From: Peptoanaerobacter stomatis
GTDB lineage: Bacteria > Bacillota > Clostridia > Peptostreptococcales > Filifactoraceae
Reading direction: 5' to 3'
NCBI RefSeq assembly: GCF_000238095.2
Contig: NZ_JH815225.1
Location: 850,012 to 914,011 of the forward strand
Length of the DNA stretch: 64,000 nt
The notes beneath the pieces were generated by a model. That model was not told the origin of the DNA and searched no databases. It was given only the letters and a program-made list of their open reading frames with translations. Position 1 is the stretch's first letter. Each line of letters opens with the position of its first letter. Positions 40,189 to 47,232 of the stretch are shown one piece after another. The position numbers were made by a program, and so were the translations under genes.

Positions 40189-40293
40189 TTTGCACCTTGC
40201 TAATAATTTATTATTAAATATAATCTTTTGTTAAATCGCTTTTAAATACGTTTTAAAGCTATATGATTTTATAATCAAGTTATTGCAATGTTT

Positions 40294-41004
40294 TTATAAG
40301 CCTCTTAAATATTTCATAATTGTTGCATATTCGGCAGGTGTAAATTCTTCTAATTTTTTACCTTTTTTATTTTCAATGTCTGTTATTCTTACTCTTTTGA
40401 TTTCTGCAAGTGTTCTTATCTCATCAGCTTGAGTTTGTACTATTTTTGCTCCTGTATTATTTGCTGAATTTGTTTTTTCTTGCTTTTTATCTTGATGTTG
40501 TTTAAGAGCTGTTGAATATCTTATATTATCTTTTTCATCTTTTATTTCTAATGTGCTTATATTTCCGCTTTCATCATAGGCAATTTTAGAAACGTACAGT
40601 TTTGTATATACATTATTTTTATTGTTACTTTTTTTGATTTCTCCATCTAAGGCTTTTATCCATATAAAGGGTGCTGTATATAGTTCTCTACCTATACCTA
40701 TATTTGTACATGCTCTTTTAAAACTGTCGCTTGCTTGTCCTTTTTCTTTTTCGCTAAAACTCTCTACACCTACGTCTTGTTTGTTTATCCATGTATTAGT
40801 TTCTCTATCCAGTATAGATACTGTGCAAAATAGGTTTCCGTTTATTAGCTCATGTTTTCTTTGCCAACCGAATATTCCAAATGTTTCGTCAAGAATACGC
40901 ATATCTGCTCTTGCATCTTTATACAGGAGAACGCAATAGCCGTTCTCCTTGATACTTAATAACCTTACTTCTATTTCTTCAGCTTTTAATTTTCTGATAG
41001 TCAT
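40294..41004 (-). CDS. Rad52-like single-strand annealing protein (Sak type)
   Basis: A 236-residue protein with the Rad52/Sak core: DMRILDETFGIFGWQRKHEL, then NGNLFCTVSIL and GQASDSFKRACTNIGIGREL. The C-terminal 70 residues are variable with a helical tip. It anneals single strands in phage recombination. Neighbours are Gp157-like and NinB-like genes. Confidence 0.85.
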   Translation of the reverse strand: MTIRKLKAEEIEVRLLSIKENGYCVLLYKDARADMRILDETFGIFGWQRKHELINGNLFCTVSILDRETNTWINKQDVGVESFSEKEKGQASDSFKRACTNIGIGRELYTAPFIWIKALDGEIKKSNNKNNVYTKLYVSKIAYDESGNISTLEIKDEKDNIRYSTALKQHQDKKQEKTNSANNTGAKIVQTQADEIRTLAEIKRVRITDIENKKGKKLEEFTPAEYATIMKYLRGL

Positions 41005-41015
41005 CTGTTTATCTC

Positions 41016-41498
41016 CTATCTTATCCTTAGACTTTCACTTTGTTTAAGTGATACGTCTTTGATTTCAAGTCCGTTTTTGATTGCGTCTAACAGTTTTTTT
41101 CTGTCTAATTTTCTTTCTGTAATATAATATTCATTAGGTATATAGTTTTCTGTAGCTACATTTAGTGACGGTGCGTTTTTTTGTATATTGAAGCTGAAAT
41201 ACTCTGTCTTGAATTTCTTTTTGTCCAAATTTATCATTGTATCTTCTAAGTATTTTTTAAGGCTTAATTTCTTGTTTTCTAATGCTTTTCTTTTCGTGCT
41301 GAATTCTTCTTCTATCTTTTTAAACTTGTCTATATCTGCATCTATATCTTTTATAAGCCAAGCGATATTTTCTGCTTTTTCTTCTATTTCATCATTGATT
41401 TGTTCAAGTGCCAAGCTCATATCTTCTTGTGTTGTCTGTTCACTATCTATCAGCATTAATATGTTGTTATATATTTCTTTTAATTCGTATAATTTCAT
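41016..41498 (-). CDS. Siphovirus Gp157-family protein
   Basis: A 160-residue protein with two parts typical of Gp157: an N-terminal helical region (LEQINDEIEEKAENIAWLIK, then a Lys/Glu-rich coiled coil) and a C-terminal FSFNIQKNAPSLNV...IPNEYY segment. The family was linked to phage resistance in Streptococcus; its role in the phage is unclear. Confidence 0.85.
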   Translation of the reverse strand: MKLYELKEIYNNILMLIDSEQTTQEDMSLALEQINDEIEEKAENIAWLIKDIDADIDKFKKIEEEFSTKRKALENKKLSLKKYLEDTMINLDKKKFKTEYFSFNIQKNAPSLNVATENYIPNEYYITERKLDRKKLLDAIKNGLEIKDVSLKQSESLRIR

Positions 41499-41500
41499 AT

Positions 41501-41755
41501 TTAAAACTCTCCCTCACTCATTCCTATATGCTCATATTCGCTTATAGGTCGCATATATATCATTTGTTCTTTTAATTCGTCTATCTCTTCTTTCAGACTT
41601 TCATTTTTTATCTTTAAATCATCTATTTCGTTGTCTTTATCGCTTATTATTGTTTCAAGTAAATCTATATGCTTTTCATAATCTGTTAAAAGATTGTTTA
41701 TATTTGCTTTTATATTACTTTCATACGCTTTGTATCCGCTGTTACTATATTGCAT
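41501..41755 (-). CDS. Coiled-coil phage protein
   Basis: An 84-residue protein almost wholly predicted as coiled coil (LETIISDKDNEIDDLKIKNE and on). It starts two bases before the Gp157-like gene ends its leader, in the early operon. Function unknown. Confidence 0.55.
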   Translation of the reverse strand: MQYSNSGYKAYESNIKANINNLLTDYEKHIDLLETIISDKDNEIDDLKIKNESLKEEIDELKEQMIYMRPISEYEHIGMSEGEF

Positions 41756-41809
41756 ATTTATCTCCTTGTTGCATTTTGTTTTTAATTGTGCTATTATTTA
41801 TTCAATTGA

Positions 41810-41872
41810 TTATTTTTGTTTGCTCTTATCAGAAATTGCCGTTTCTGTAAGAGCTTTTTTATTTACCTGCAA
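41810..41872 (-). CDS. Possible leader peptide overlapping a hairpin
   Basis: A 20-codon ORF with TTG start preceded by a perfect AAAGGAGGTGA. Its codons cover a strong hairpin (41822-41854). A short peptide with a strong ribosome binding site overlapping a hairpin is suggestive of attenuation or RNA processing. Evidence is thin. Confidence 0.35.
   Translation of the reverse strand: MQVNKKALTETAISDKSKQK
41822..41860 (+). terminator. Plus-strand terminator within the early operon
   Basis: Arms GCTCTTA-T-CAGAAA and TTTCTG-TAAGAGC followed by TTTTTT on the plus strand, opposite to the operon. On the minus strand it is a stable hairpin without a T run. Confidence 0.7.
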
Positions 41873-41877
41873 GTTAA

Positions 41878-41973
41878 TCACCTCCTTTTAAACTCTTCTA
41901 TTAATTCAAGTTGTCTTTGCCATTTCTTTTGTTTTTTTCGTTTTTGTATTAATTTTTTTATAAATGTAAGCAT
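41878..41973 (-). CDS. Small basic phage peptide
   Basis: A 31-codon ORF (MLTFIKKLIQKRKKQKKWQR and on), strongly basic, with GGGAGAGG upstream. Small basic ORFs of this kind are frequent in phage early operons. Its last codons contain the ribosome binding site of the next ORF. Confidence 0.5.
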   Translation of the reverse strand: MLTFIKKLIQKRKKQKKWQRQLELIEEFKRR

Positions 41974-42049
41974 TTTATCATTCCTCTCCCTAACGATTTT
42001 CTGATTTTTATTAATCTTAATATTCTTAATATTTTCATAGTTTCACCTC

Positions 42050-42316
42050 TTATATCTCATATATCTGTAAGCCCAGTACGTTTATAGCGTCAAGCTCTTT
42101 TGAATTTATCTTCTTTACTCCTATAACCTCTTTTATTTTTTCTTTTAGTAATGCTATACTTTTTTCATCAGCTCTTACTACAGCTCTTGCCTCTATGCCT
42201 CTAATAGATAGATATATAAGATAATCTTCTTTGTCGTCTAAATGTGTATCTATACTATCCTCTCTTAATTTTGCGTGCTTTTCAAAATATGCCAACCATA
42301 CCTCTGTAGTTTTCAT
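42050..42316 (-). CDS. Unknown early phage protein
   Basis: An 88-residue protein (MKTTEVWLAYFEKHAKLRED) with alternating helix and strand segments and no recognised motif. Its ATG overlaps the stop of the upstream 58-residue gene (ATGA). Confidence 0.6.
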   Translation of the reverse strand: MKTTEVWLAYFEKHAKLREDSIDTHLDDKEDYLIYLSIRGIEARAVVRADEKSIALLKEKIKEVIGVKKINSKELDAINVLGLQIYEI

Positions 42317-42489
42317 ATTTCTTCCTCCTTTTTAAATACTTTGTCGAGCTCATATAGATCATCCCATACAGCATCTACTTCGTCTTTATGTTCATCATCT
42401 TCGATTTCGTCTTGATATGACTCAATAGCCATAGTCAAGATATCAAGCTCTCTTTTTGTAAGTGATATAGTTACTTCTTTTACTTTCAT
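42313..42489 (-). CDS. Unknown 58-residue acidic phage protein
   Basis: A short acidic protein (MKVKEVTISLTKRELDILTM and on, ending KKEEEI) translationally coupled to the following gene through ATGA. An AGGAGAT-like sequence precedes the ATG. No family recognised. Confidence 0.6.
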   Translation of the reverse strand: MKVKEVTISLTKRELDILTMAIESYQDEIEDDEHKDEVDAVWDDLYELDKVFKKEEEI

Positions 42490-42500
42490 CTTGCTATCTC

Positions 42501-42713
42501 CTATATTCCGTATATTTCAAAAAATCTGTCTCTTGGTATCCTTGCATTTTTAATAATATTAACTAATAACCCTCTTCTTTTTAACTCCAGATTTGCCTCA
42601 TTGATATATTTAGTTGCTGATGTACTACAGCAACCCATTATTTCAGCTACATGACTTGGAGTTAATATGATTGGGTAATCTTCTTTTGTCTTAACACTTA
42701 CCTTATCATCCAT
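42501..42713 (-). CDS. Excisionase-like helix-turn-helix protein
   Basis: A 70-residue protein with an excisionase/MerR-type helix-turn-helix (ILTPSHVAEIMGCCSTSATK, then YINEANLELKRRG and RIPRDRFFEIYG). Similar in plan to the element A excisionase-like protein. In this prophage it lies at the start of the early operon, behind the cro-like gene, so it may be excisionase or an early regulator. Confidence 0.7.
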   Translation of the reverse strand: MDDKVSVKTKEDYPIILTPSHVAEIMGCCSTSATKYINEANLELKRRGLLVNIIKNARIPRDRFFEIYGI

Positions 42714-42766
42714 ACACTCTGCTCCTTTCTTCGTTTAATTTGCTTATAGTAAATTATTTTTGCATT

Positions 42767-42985
42767 TTATTTGCTAATTGTGAATTTTTCAGGCAAAAAA
42801 ATATCATCATTTTTTAAATGTAAAATATTTACTATCTTATTTACAATAGCTTTTGGTATATGCCTATTTCCATTTTCATACATATTATAAGCACCTATAG
42901 AAATTTTTAATTTTTCAGCCATCTGCTCTTGTGTATATCCTAATTGTTCCCTTTTTTCTTTCAGTTTATTTTCCAAGCTTTTCAC
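42767..42985 (-). CDS. Cro-like XRE-family regulator
   Basis: A 72-residue XRE helix-turn-helix protein (LKEKREQLGYTQEQMAEKLK, then ISIGAYNMYENGNRHIP). It is divergent from the cI-like gene across a 170-bp operator region, the classic lytic-lysogenic switch layout. Likely the first gene of the early lytic operon. Confidence 0.82.
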   Translation of the reverse strand: MKSLENKLKEKREQLGYTQEQMAEKLKISIGAYNMYENGNRHIPKAIVNKIVNILHLKNDDIFLPEKFTISK

Positions 42986-43008
42986 TCCTTTCGTTTGATT
43001 ATGTATAT

Positions 43009-43123
43009 ATAATAATTCACAAATTGTAAATTGTCAATAGCTTTTTAAAAAATATTTTTCGTTTTGTGAATTTATATTTTCAAATTGTAAATTTTTTTGT
43101 ATACTATATTTACATAATGTGAA
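43009..43123. promoter_or_regulatory. Lysogeny switch: divergent promoters and operators
   Basis: On the minus strand TTGACA (43037-43032) and TATTAT (43014-43009) are 17 bp apart and drive the cro-like gene. On the plus strand TATACT (43100-43105) is a -10 for the cI-like gene. Operator-like palindromes are TTCACAAATTGTAAA (43016-43030), a half-matching TTCAAATTGTAAA (43079-43091) and TTTACATAATGTGAA (43109-43123); an extra TGTGAA half-site lies at 43065-43070. Consensus is TTCACAnnnTGTGAA. Confidence 0.8.
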
Positions 43124-43155
43124 TTTATAATTATTTAACGGGTAAGGAGGCAATT

Positions 43156-43575
43156 ATGAGTAGTTTTGGAAACAGATTAAAAACATTAAGAGAAAATCAT
43201 AATTTATCTCAAAAAGAATTTGCTAATATATTAAATATAGCCAACTCAACATTATCTCAATATGAGAGTGATAAACGTGTTCCAAGTGATGAAGTAAAAC
43301 TGCAAATAGCCAAATATTTTAACGTAACAACAGACTACCTTTTGGGAAACGAAACAAAAAATAAAGAACAAAATTCACAAGATAAAGACGAAAAAGACAT
43401 AGCAAAATCAATGAAAAAAATCAAAGAACAACTCAAAGATGAGCAAGGCTTAATGTTTGACGGTGAACCCTTAGATGATACTACAATAGAACTACTCCTT
43501 GAAGAATTGGAAAGACAAGAAAGATTAGTGAAAAAGATAAACAAAAAGTACACACCTAAAAAGTATTTAAAATAA
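43156..43575 (+). CDS. cI-like XRE-family repressor
   Basis: A 139-residue protein. Residues 1-65 form a strong XRE domain (LKTLRENHNLSQKEFANILN, then IANSTLSQYESDKRVPSDE). The rest is a charged linker and helix without a LexA-type protease domain. Such short repressors are usually removed by a partner ImmA peptidase, whose gene follows at once. AAGGAGG precedes the ATG. It likely maintains lysogeny. Confidence 0.87.
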   Translation: MSSFGNRLKTLRENHNLSQKEFANILNIANSTLSQYESDKRVPSDEVKLQIAKYFNVTTDYLLGNETKNKEQNSQDKDEKDIAKSMKKIKEQLKDEQGLMFDGEPLDDTTIELLLEELERQERLVKKINKKYTPKKYLK

Positions 43576-43587
43576 AGGTGGTATAAT

Positions 43588-44010
43588 ATGAGAAAAGAGA
43601 AACAGGCAGTAATAGAGCTAATAAAAAAATACAAAACAACAAATGTATACGAATTATGCGATTGTTTAAATATAGATGTATCATTTTCAAATATAGGACA
43701 GCTCAGAGGCTTTTATAGATATTTAAAACGCAACTATTTCATAGTAATAAACAAAAATCTATCAGAAAAAAGAAGAGAATTCGTATGTGCTCATGAATTA
43801 GGTCACCTCATATTACATAAAGATGAAAACAGAATTTTAATGGACACAAATATACATATACCAAACCGCTTAGAAAACGAAGCAAATAGATTCGCAATAT
43901 ATTTAGTATTTGAAAGCTTAGAAAAATGGCAATTACGAGATTATACTAACAATGAGTTAAGTCATATAACAGGCATACCGTTAAAACATCTTAACGAGCT
44001 TAATTTTTAA
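43588..44010 (+). CDS. ImmA/IrrE-family metallopeptidase
   Basis: A 140-residue peptidase with the zinc motif HELGH (in VCAHELGHLILHKDENRILM) and the following NRLENEANRFAIYL segment, as in ImmA. It should cleave the adjacent cI-like repressor upon induction. It follows that gene by 12 bp with AAAGGTGG. Confidence 0.92.
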   Translation: MRKEKQAVIELIKKYKTTNVYELCDCLNIDVSFSNIGQLRGFYRYLKRNYFIVINKNLSEKRREFVCAHELGHLILHKDENRILMDTNIHIPNRLENEANRFAIYLVFESLEKWQLRDYTNNELSHITGIPLKHLNELNF

Positions 44011-44044
44011 TAATTTTAATTATATAAAAAAAGGAGAAATTAAA

Positions 44045-44836
44045 ATGAAAAAATTATTAACAGCTCTATTATCAGCAACGCTATTATTTACATCATTACC
44101 CACATTACACAATACATATGCGGAAGTATCAAAAACTATCACTAAAGAGATAGATTTAACAAAGCAATATGAAGTAACAAATATATTTGATGGAGATACA
44201 ATAGCAATAAAAATTGATGGAGAAGAACAACGTATAAGATTATTACAAATAGACACACCTGAAGTAAATCACAAAGATATTAAAAAAAGCATACCTATGG
44301 CTCTGAAAGCCACAGAGTTTACATCTAACTTTGTAAAAGACAAAAAAATAACATTAGAATTTGACAAAGAACAAAAAGACCAATATGGCAGATGGTTAGC
44401 ATATGTATATGTAGACGGTAAATGCTTAAATGAAGAACTTGTAAAAAATGGATTTGCTAAAGTTGTAAAATATGGAGAAAATACAAAAAAATATGATGAT
44501 TATAAAAAAATAGAAAAAGAGTTAAGAGAAAAGAAAATAGGCATTTGGAAAGACATAAAAGCAAACTATCCAAGCAATAATAAATCACAACAAAACACTA
44601 AGCAACAATCAAATACGCAAAAAACTACACAAGCAAATAATACAAAAGCTGTTACAAAAACAGATAATGCTTCTAATACAAATACAGCACAAGGCAAGAT
44701 AAAAGGCAATAAAAAAACTAAAGTATATCACGTTCCGAGTGGAGCTTATTATAACAAAGTATCTGATGAAAACGCAGTATATTTCGATACGGAAGAAGAC
44801 GCAAAAAAAGCAGGCTATAGAGCTTCAGAAAGATAA
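44045..44836 (+). CDS. Secreted thermonuclease (SNase family)
   Basis: A 263-residue exported nuclease. A signal peptide covers residues 1-26 (MKKLLTALLSATLLFTSLPT, cleavage near YAE). The SNase domain spans about 40-180 with FDGDTIAIKI, RIRLLQIDTPEV and DQYGRWLAYVYVDG carrying the catalytic Asp, Arg and Glu/Arg positions. A Gln/Asn/Thr linker leads to a C-terminal KVYHVPSGAYYNKVSDENAV segment ending AGYRASER, as in phosphate- or metal-binding Ada-like tails. It lies in the lysogeny arm, so it may be expressed from the prophage. Confidence 0.9.
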   Translation: MKKLLTALLSATLLFTSLPTLHNTYAEVSKTITKEIDLTKQYEVTNIFDGDTIAIKIDGEEQRIRLLQIDTPEVNHKDIKKSIPMALKATEFTSNFVKDKKITLEFDKEQKDQYGRWLAYVYVDGKCLNEELVKNGFAKVVKYGENTKKYDDYKKIEKELREKKIGIWKDIKANYPSNNKSQQNTKQQSNTQKTTQANNTKAVTKTDNASNTNTAQGKIKGNKKTKVYHVPSGAYYNKVSDENAVYFDTEEDAKKAGYRASER

Positions 44837-44910
44837 GTAGCAACTCATATATTAAAAGCTATAATATAATATTTTAATTAAATAAATTTTTAATATATAA
44901 AGGAGAACTT

Positions 44911-45669
44911 ATGGATTATAAAGATATAAATAATAAGCAAGCGTTTGATAAATTTAAAATCGGAGTATTAGAAAACTTAAGCAATTATATAAATGATTTA
45001 GAAACCAATGATTATAAAAAATCTGTTATATTGACATATTGGTTAAAAGATTATACGAACTATTTAAAAAATGAGAGTAAATTTAATCCAATATACATTC
45101 CAAAATTTAAAAGAGGTTCTATAGTTGAAATAAATATGGGTTTTAACATAGGCTCTGAATATGGCGGTGTGCACTACGGAATTGTTTTAAATAAAAAAGA
45201 TACAAAAGAAAATCCAAATCTTACAATAATTCCAATGTCTTCAAAAAACACAAACATTCATAAAACAGAAGTAGATTTAGGAAATGAATTTTATAATATT
45301 GTTAATCAAAAAATCGATCTTTTATCAACTCAATGTGATAATTATATAGCAGACTTGGAAAGCAAACTAAAAATTCTTGATATGAAGGATTTTAATTCAT
45401 TAGAAGATTATAATAGTTTTGTAAATGAAATAGAAAGTAAAATATCATTAACACATATTAAAGTTAAAGAATTAAATAAATGTAGAAATAAAATAATTCA
45501 CTTAAAGCAAGGAGGAATTGCATTAATTTCCCAAATAACAACAATAAGTAAAATGAGAGTAAAAGATCCTTTAAATCAAAAAGAACCACTTTATGATATA
45601 CAACTGTCCAATAAAACTATGGAGCAAATAGATAAAAAGATTACACAACTATTCATAAAAGAATATTGA
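44911..45669 (+). CDS. PemK/MazF-family toxin-like protein (long form)
   Basis: A 252-residue protein with an N-terminal helical extension (1-60) and a PemK/MazF domain (FKRGSIVEINMGFNIGSEYG, then GVHYGIVLNKKD and LTIIPMSSKNT). It is split by a helical insertion (about 130-195) and ends GGIALISQITTISKMRV. His replaces the catalytic Arg of classical MazF (GVHY for GVRP), as in the long forms on Gram-positive mobile elements. No antitoxin gene is adjacent. A structured RNA candidate begins 25-30 bp downstream. Ribosome binding site AAAGGAG. Confidence 0.82.
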   Translation: MDYKDINNKQAFDKFKIGVLENLSNYINDLETNDYKKSVILTYWLKDYTNYLKNESKFNPIYIPKFKRGSIVEINMGFNIGSEYGGVHYGIVLNKKDTKENPNLTIIPMSSKNTNIHKTEVDLGNEFYNIVNQKIDLLSTQCDNYIADLESKLKILDMKDFNSLEDYNSFVNEIESKISLTHIKVKELNKCRNKIIHLKQGGIALISQITTISKMRVKDPLNQKEPLYDIQLSNKTMEQIDKKITQLFIKEY

Positions 45670-45694
45670 CATTTTATTAATTAAATGATAAAAT
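45666..45694 (+). promoter_or_regulatory. Consensus promoter for the small RNA candidate
   Basis: TTGACA (45666-45671) and TAAAAT (45689-45694) spaced 17 bp. The -35 overlaps the stop codon of the PemK/MazF-like gene. Confidence 0.8.
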
Positions 45695-45699
45695 ATAGG

Positions 45700-45808
45700 A
45701 ACAATACGATTAGGAAACTAAGTCGTAGTTAAACTTAATTTACAAGTTGCTATCGAGGCAACACTAAATCAAGAAAACCCTATACTTTATGTATAGGGTT
45801 TTTTTCAG
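45700..45808 (+). ncRNA. Structured small RNA candidate in the prophage lysogeny arm
   Basis: A promoter immediately upstream and a terminator define a transcript of about 105 nt with no ORF. It contains hairpin 1 (ACGATTAG-GAAA-CTAAGTCGT, 45706-45726, GNRA-type loop with one bulge), hairpin 2 (GTTGC-TATCGAG-GCAAC, 45746-45762) and the terminator (AAAACCCTATAC / GTATAGGGTTTT, 45774-45802, then T residues). I recognise no family. It lies between the toxin-like gene and integrase. Confidence 0.65.
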
Positions 45809-45921
45809 TTACTTAAAAAACCCGAAAGATTTGTTGAAAGCCTAAAAAAGGCATAAAAAAGGATAACCCTAGGCACATAGGAATTCTCAGTATTTCTACC
45901 TACCCCTTAATAATTTTAATA

Positions 45922-45976
45922 GTATAAATATACGAATTGATAAAACTTTGTGTTTTTGTGGAAGGTGTATTTATAC
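45922..45976. repeat. Inverted repeat upstream of the prophage integrase
   Basis: GTATAAATATAC (45922-45933) and GTGTATTTATAC (45965-45976) form an inverted repeat with one mismatch. It may bind the integrase or excisionase regulator. The rest of 45809-46043 holds no gene. Confidence 0.5.
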
Positions 45977-46043
45977 GTCTTCAACTTTTTTATCTACAAA
46001 TATAATATTGATATTCTAATACACAATCAGGAGGTGATACAAA

Positions 46044-47162
46044 ATGAATATCCAAAAAGATAAAAACGGAAAGTATTATTTCAAGATAAGCTTAGGCTCT
46101 AATCCAATAACCGGCAAAAGACAACAAACCACAAGACGAGGATTTAAGACAAAAAAAGAAGCTGAGATAGAATATACTAAATTAAAAAGTAGTTATCATA
46201 AAGGCATATTAATCTATAATGAAACCACTATCTTCGGAGAATTTTATGATACATTTATGGCTTGGTATAGCACACAAGTAAAAGAAACTACATTTCATAA
46301 CAGAAAAACCATAGCTGATGTTCATATATTAGGATATTTTAAAAACGCTGAACTGAAAAAAATAACTCCGATGAGCATAAATAATTGGCAGGATAAGCTA
46401 ATACAAAAAGGGTATTCTAAACGATATGTAAAAGGCATTCATGTGTTTTTGCATCAGATTTTTGAAAGAGCTGTAAGGCTCAATATAATTAATAGCAATC
46501 CTGCGGAGATTGCAGGGAATGTAAAAACAGAAAACACAAAAATAGAGTTTTGGACATTGGAAGATTTTAATAAATTTCAGGAAGTAAATCCAAGAAAAGA
46601 TCTAAGACAACAGATAATGTATTACGCCATTCACTTCTTATTTTTTACAGGATTGAGAATTGGAGAATTTACAGGACTATCACCTAAAGATTTTAATAAT
46701 AATCTTATTGATATTAATAAAAATCTAATTTATAAAACACAGGATGAATATTATTATTCTACTTTAAAAACAAAATCATCTTATCGCATAATTGACTTAG
46801 ATGATAACACTATAAAACTAACTAAGGAATGGCAGGAATTACAGGCGTTATTTTTAGTAAAAGATGATATTAACTTTCTATTTACTGATAACTACTATCC
46901 TATGACAAAAACATATTTTTCTAAATTTATAGATAAATATGCAAAAATCGCAGGAGTACCTCGAATAAAAGTTCACGGTTTAAGGCACTCCCACGCTTCT
47001 TATTTGATTAGTTTAGGTGTAGATATATTGACAGTATCTAAAAGACTCGGACACGCTTCTACTGTTGAAACTTTAAAAACTTATGGACATTTATATCCAA
47101 ACGCAAATGAAAAGTTAATTTCAGCAATAAATAACAACGTGGTCAAAACGTGGTCAACATAG
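46044..47162 (+). CDS. Prophage tyrosine integrase
   Basis: A complete 372-residue integrase. It has an N-terminal arm-binding domain (KYYFKISLGSNPITGKRQQT), a core-binding domain (about 60-160) and a catalytic domain with Arg in TGLRIGEFTGL, His-x-x-Arg in HGLRHSHASYL, His in LGHAS and Tyr in TYGHLYPN. Ribosome binding site AGGAGGTGAT. Its last codons (VVKTWST) are written by the GTGGTCA double repeat that forms the right arm sites, and it ends 52 bp from guaA. Confidence 0.95.
   Translation: MNIQKDKNGKYYFKISLGSNPITGKRQQTTRRGFKTKKEAEIEYTKLKSSYHKGILIYNETTIFGEFYDTFMAWYSTQVKETTFHNRKTIADVHILGYFKNAELKKITPMSINNWQDKLIQKGYSKRYVKGIHVFLHQIFERAVRLNIINSNPAEIAGNVKTENTKIEFWTLEDFNKFQEVNPRKDLRQQIMYYAIHFLFFTGLRIGEFTGLSPKDFNNNLIDINKNLIYKTQDEYYYSTLKTKSSYRIIDLDDNTIKLTKEWQELQALFLVKDDINFLFTDNYYPMTKTYFSKFIDKYAKIAGVPRIKVHGLRHSHASYLISLGVDILTVSKRLGHASTVETLKTYGHLYPNANEKLISAINNNVVKTWST
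47139..47156. repeat. Putative integrase arm-type repeats, right end of prophage
   Basis: GTGGTCA at 47139-47145 and 47150-47156 with AAAC between, 11-bp period, 62 bp from the core. They lie inside the integrase coding sequence and match the pair at 9719-9736. Confidence 0.7.
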
Positions 47163-47213
47163 TTTTTTATATATCATAAACCTTGCAATTTCAATCATTT
47201 TATCATTCGACAA

Positions 47214-47232
47214 CTACTCCCACTCGATTGTT
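47214..47232. other. att core within the guaA 3' end
   Basis: CTACTCCCACTCGATTGTT contains the guaA stop codon and the last codons (Glu-Trp-Glu). It is the chromosome-proximal junction of the array. Confidence 0.85.

Larger units (their letters stand above)
9618..47225. mobile_element. Element C: HK97-type siphovirus prophage integrated at guaA
   Basis: A 37.6-kb prophage bounded by guaA-type cores at 9618-9625 and 47218-47225 and by matching GTGGTCA double repeats at both ends. It contains complete-looking modules for lysis, tail, head, packaging, replication, regulation and lysogeny with an integrase at the right end. A long tape measure, tail tube, tail chaperones and absence of a contractile sheath indicate siphovirus morphology. 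Accessory genes sit in at least four places (left end, tail region, upstream of terminase, and between ImmA and integrase). All morphogenetic genes appear intact, so it may be inducible. Confidence 0.92.
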
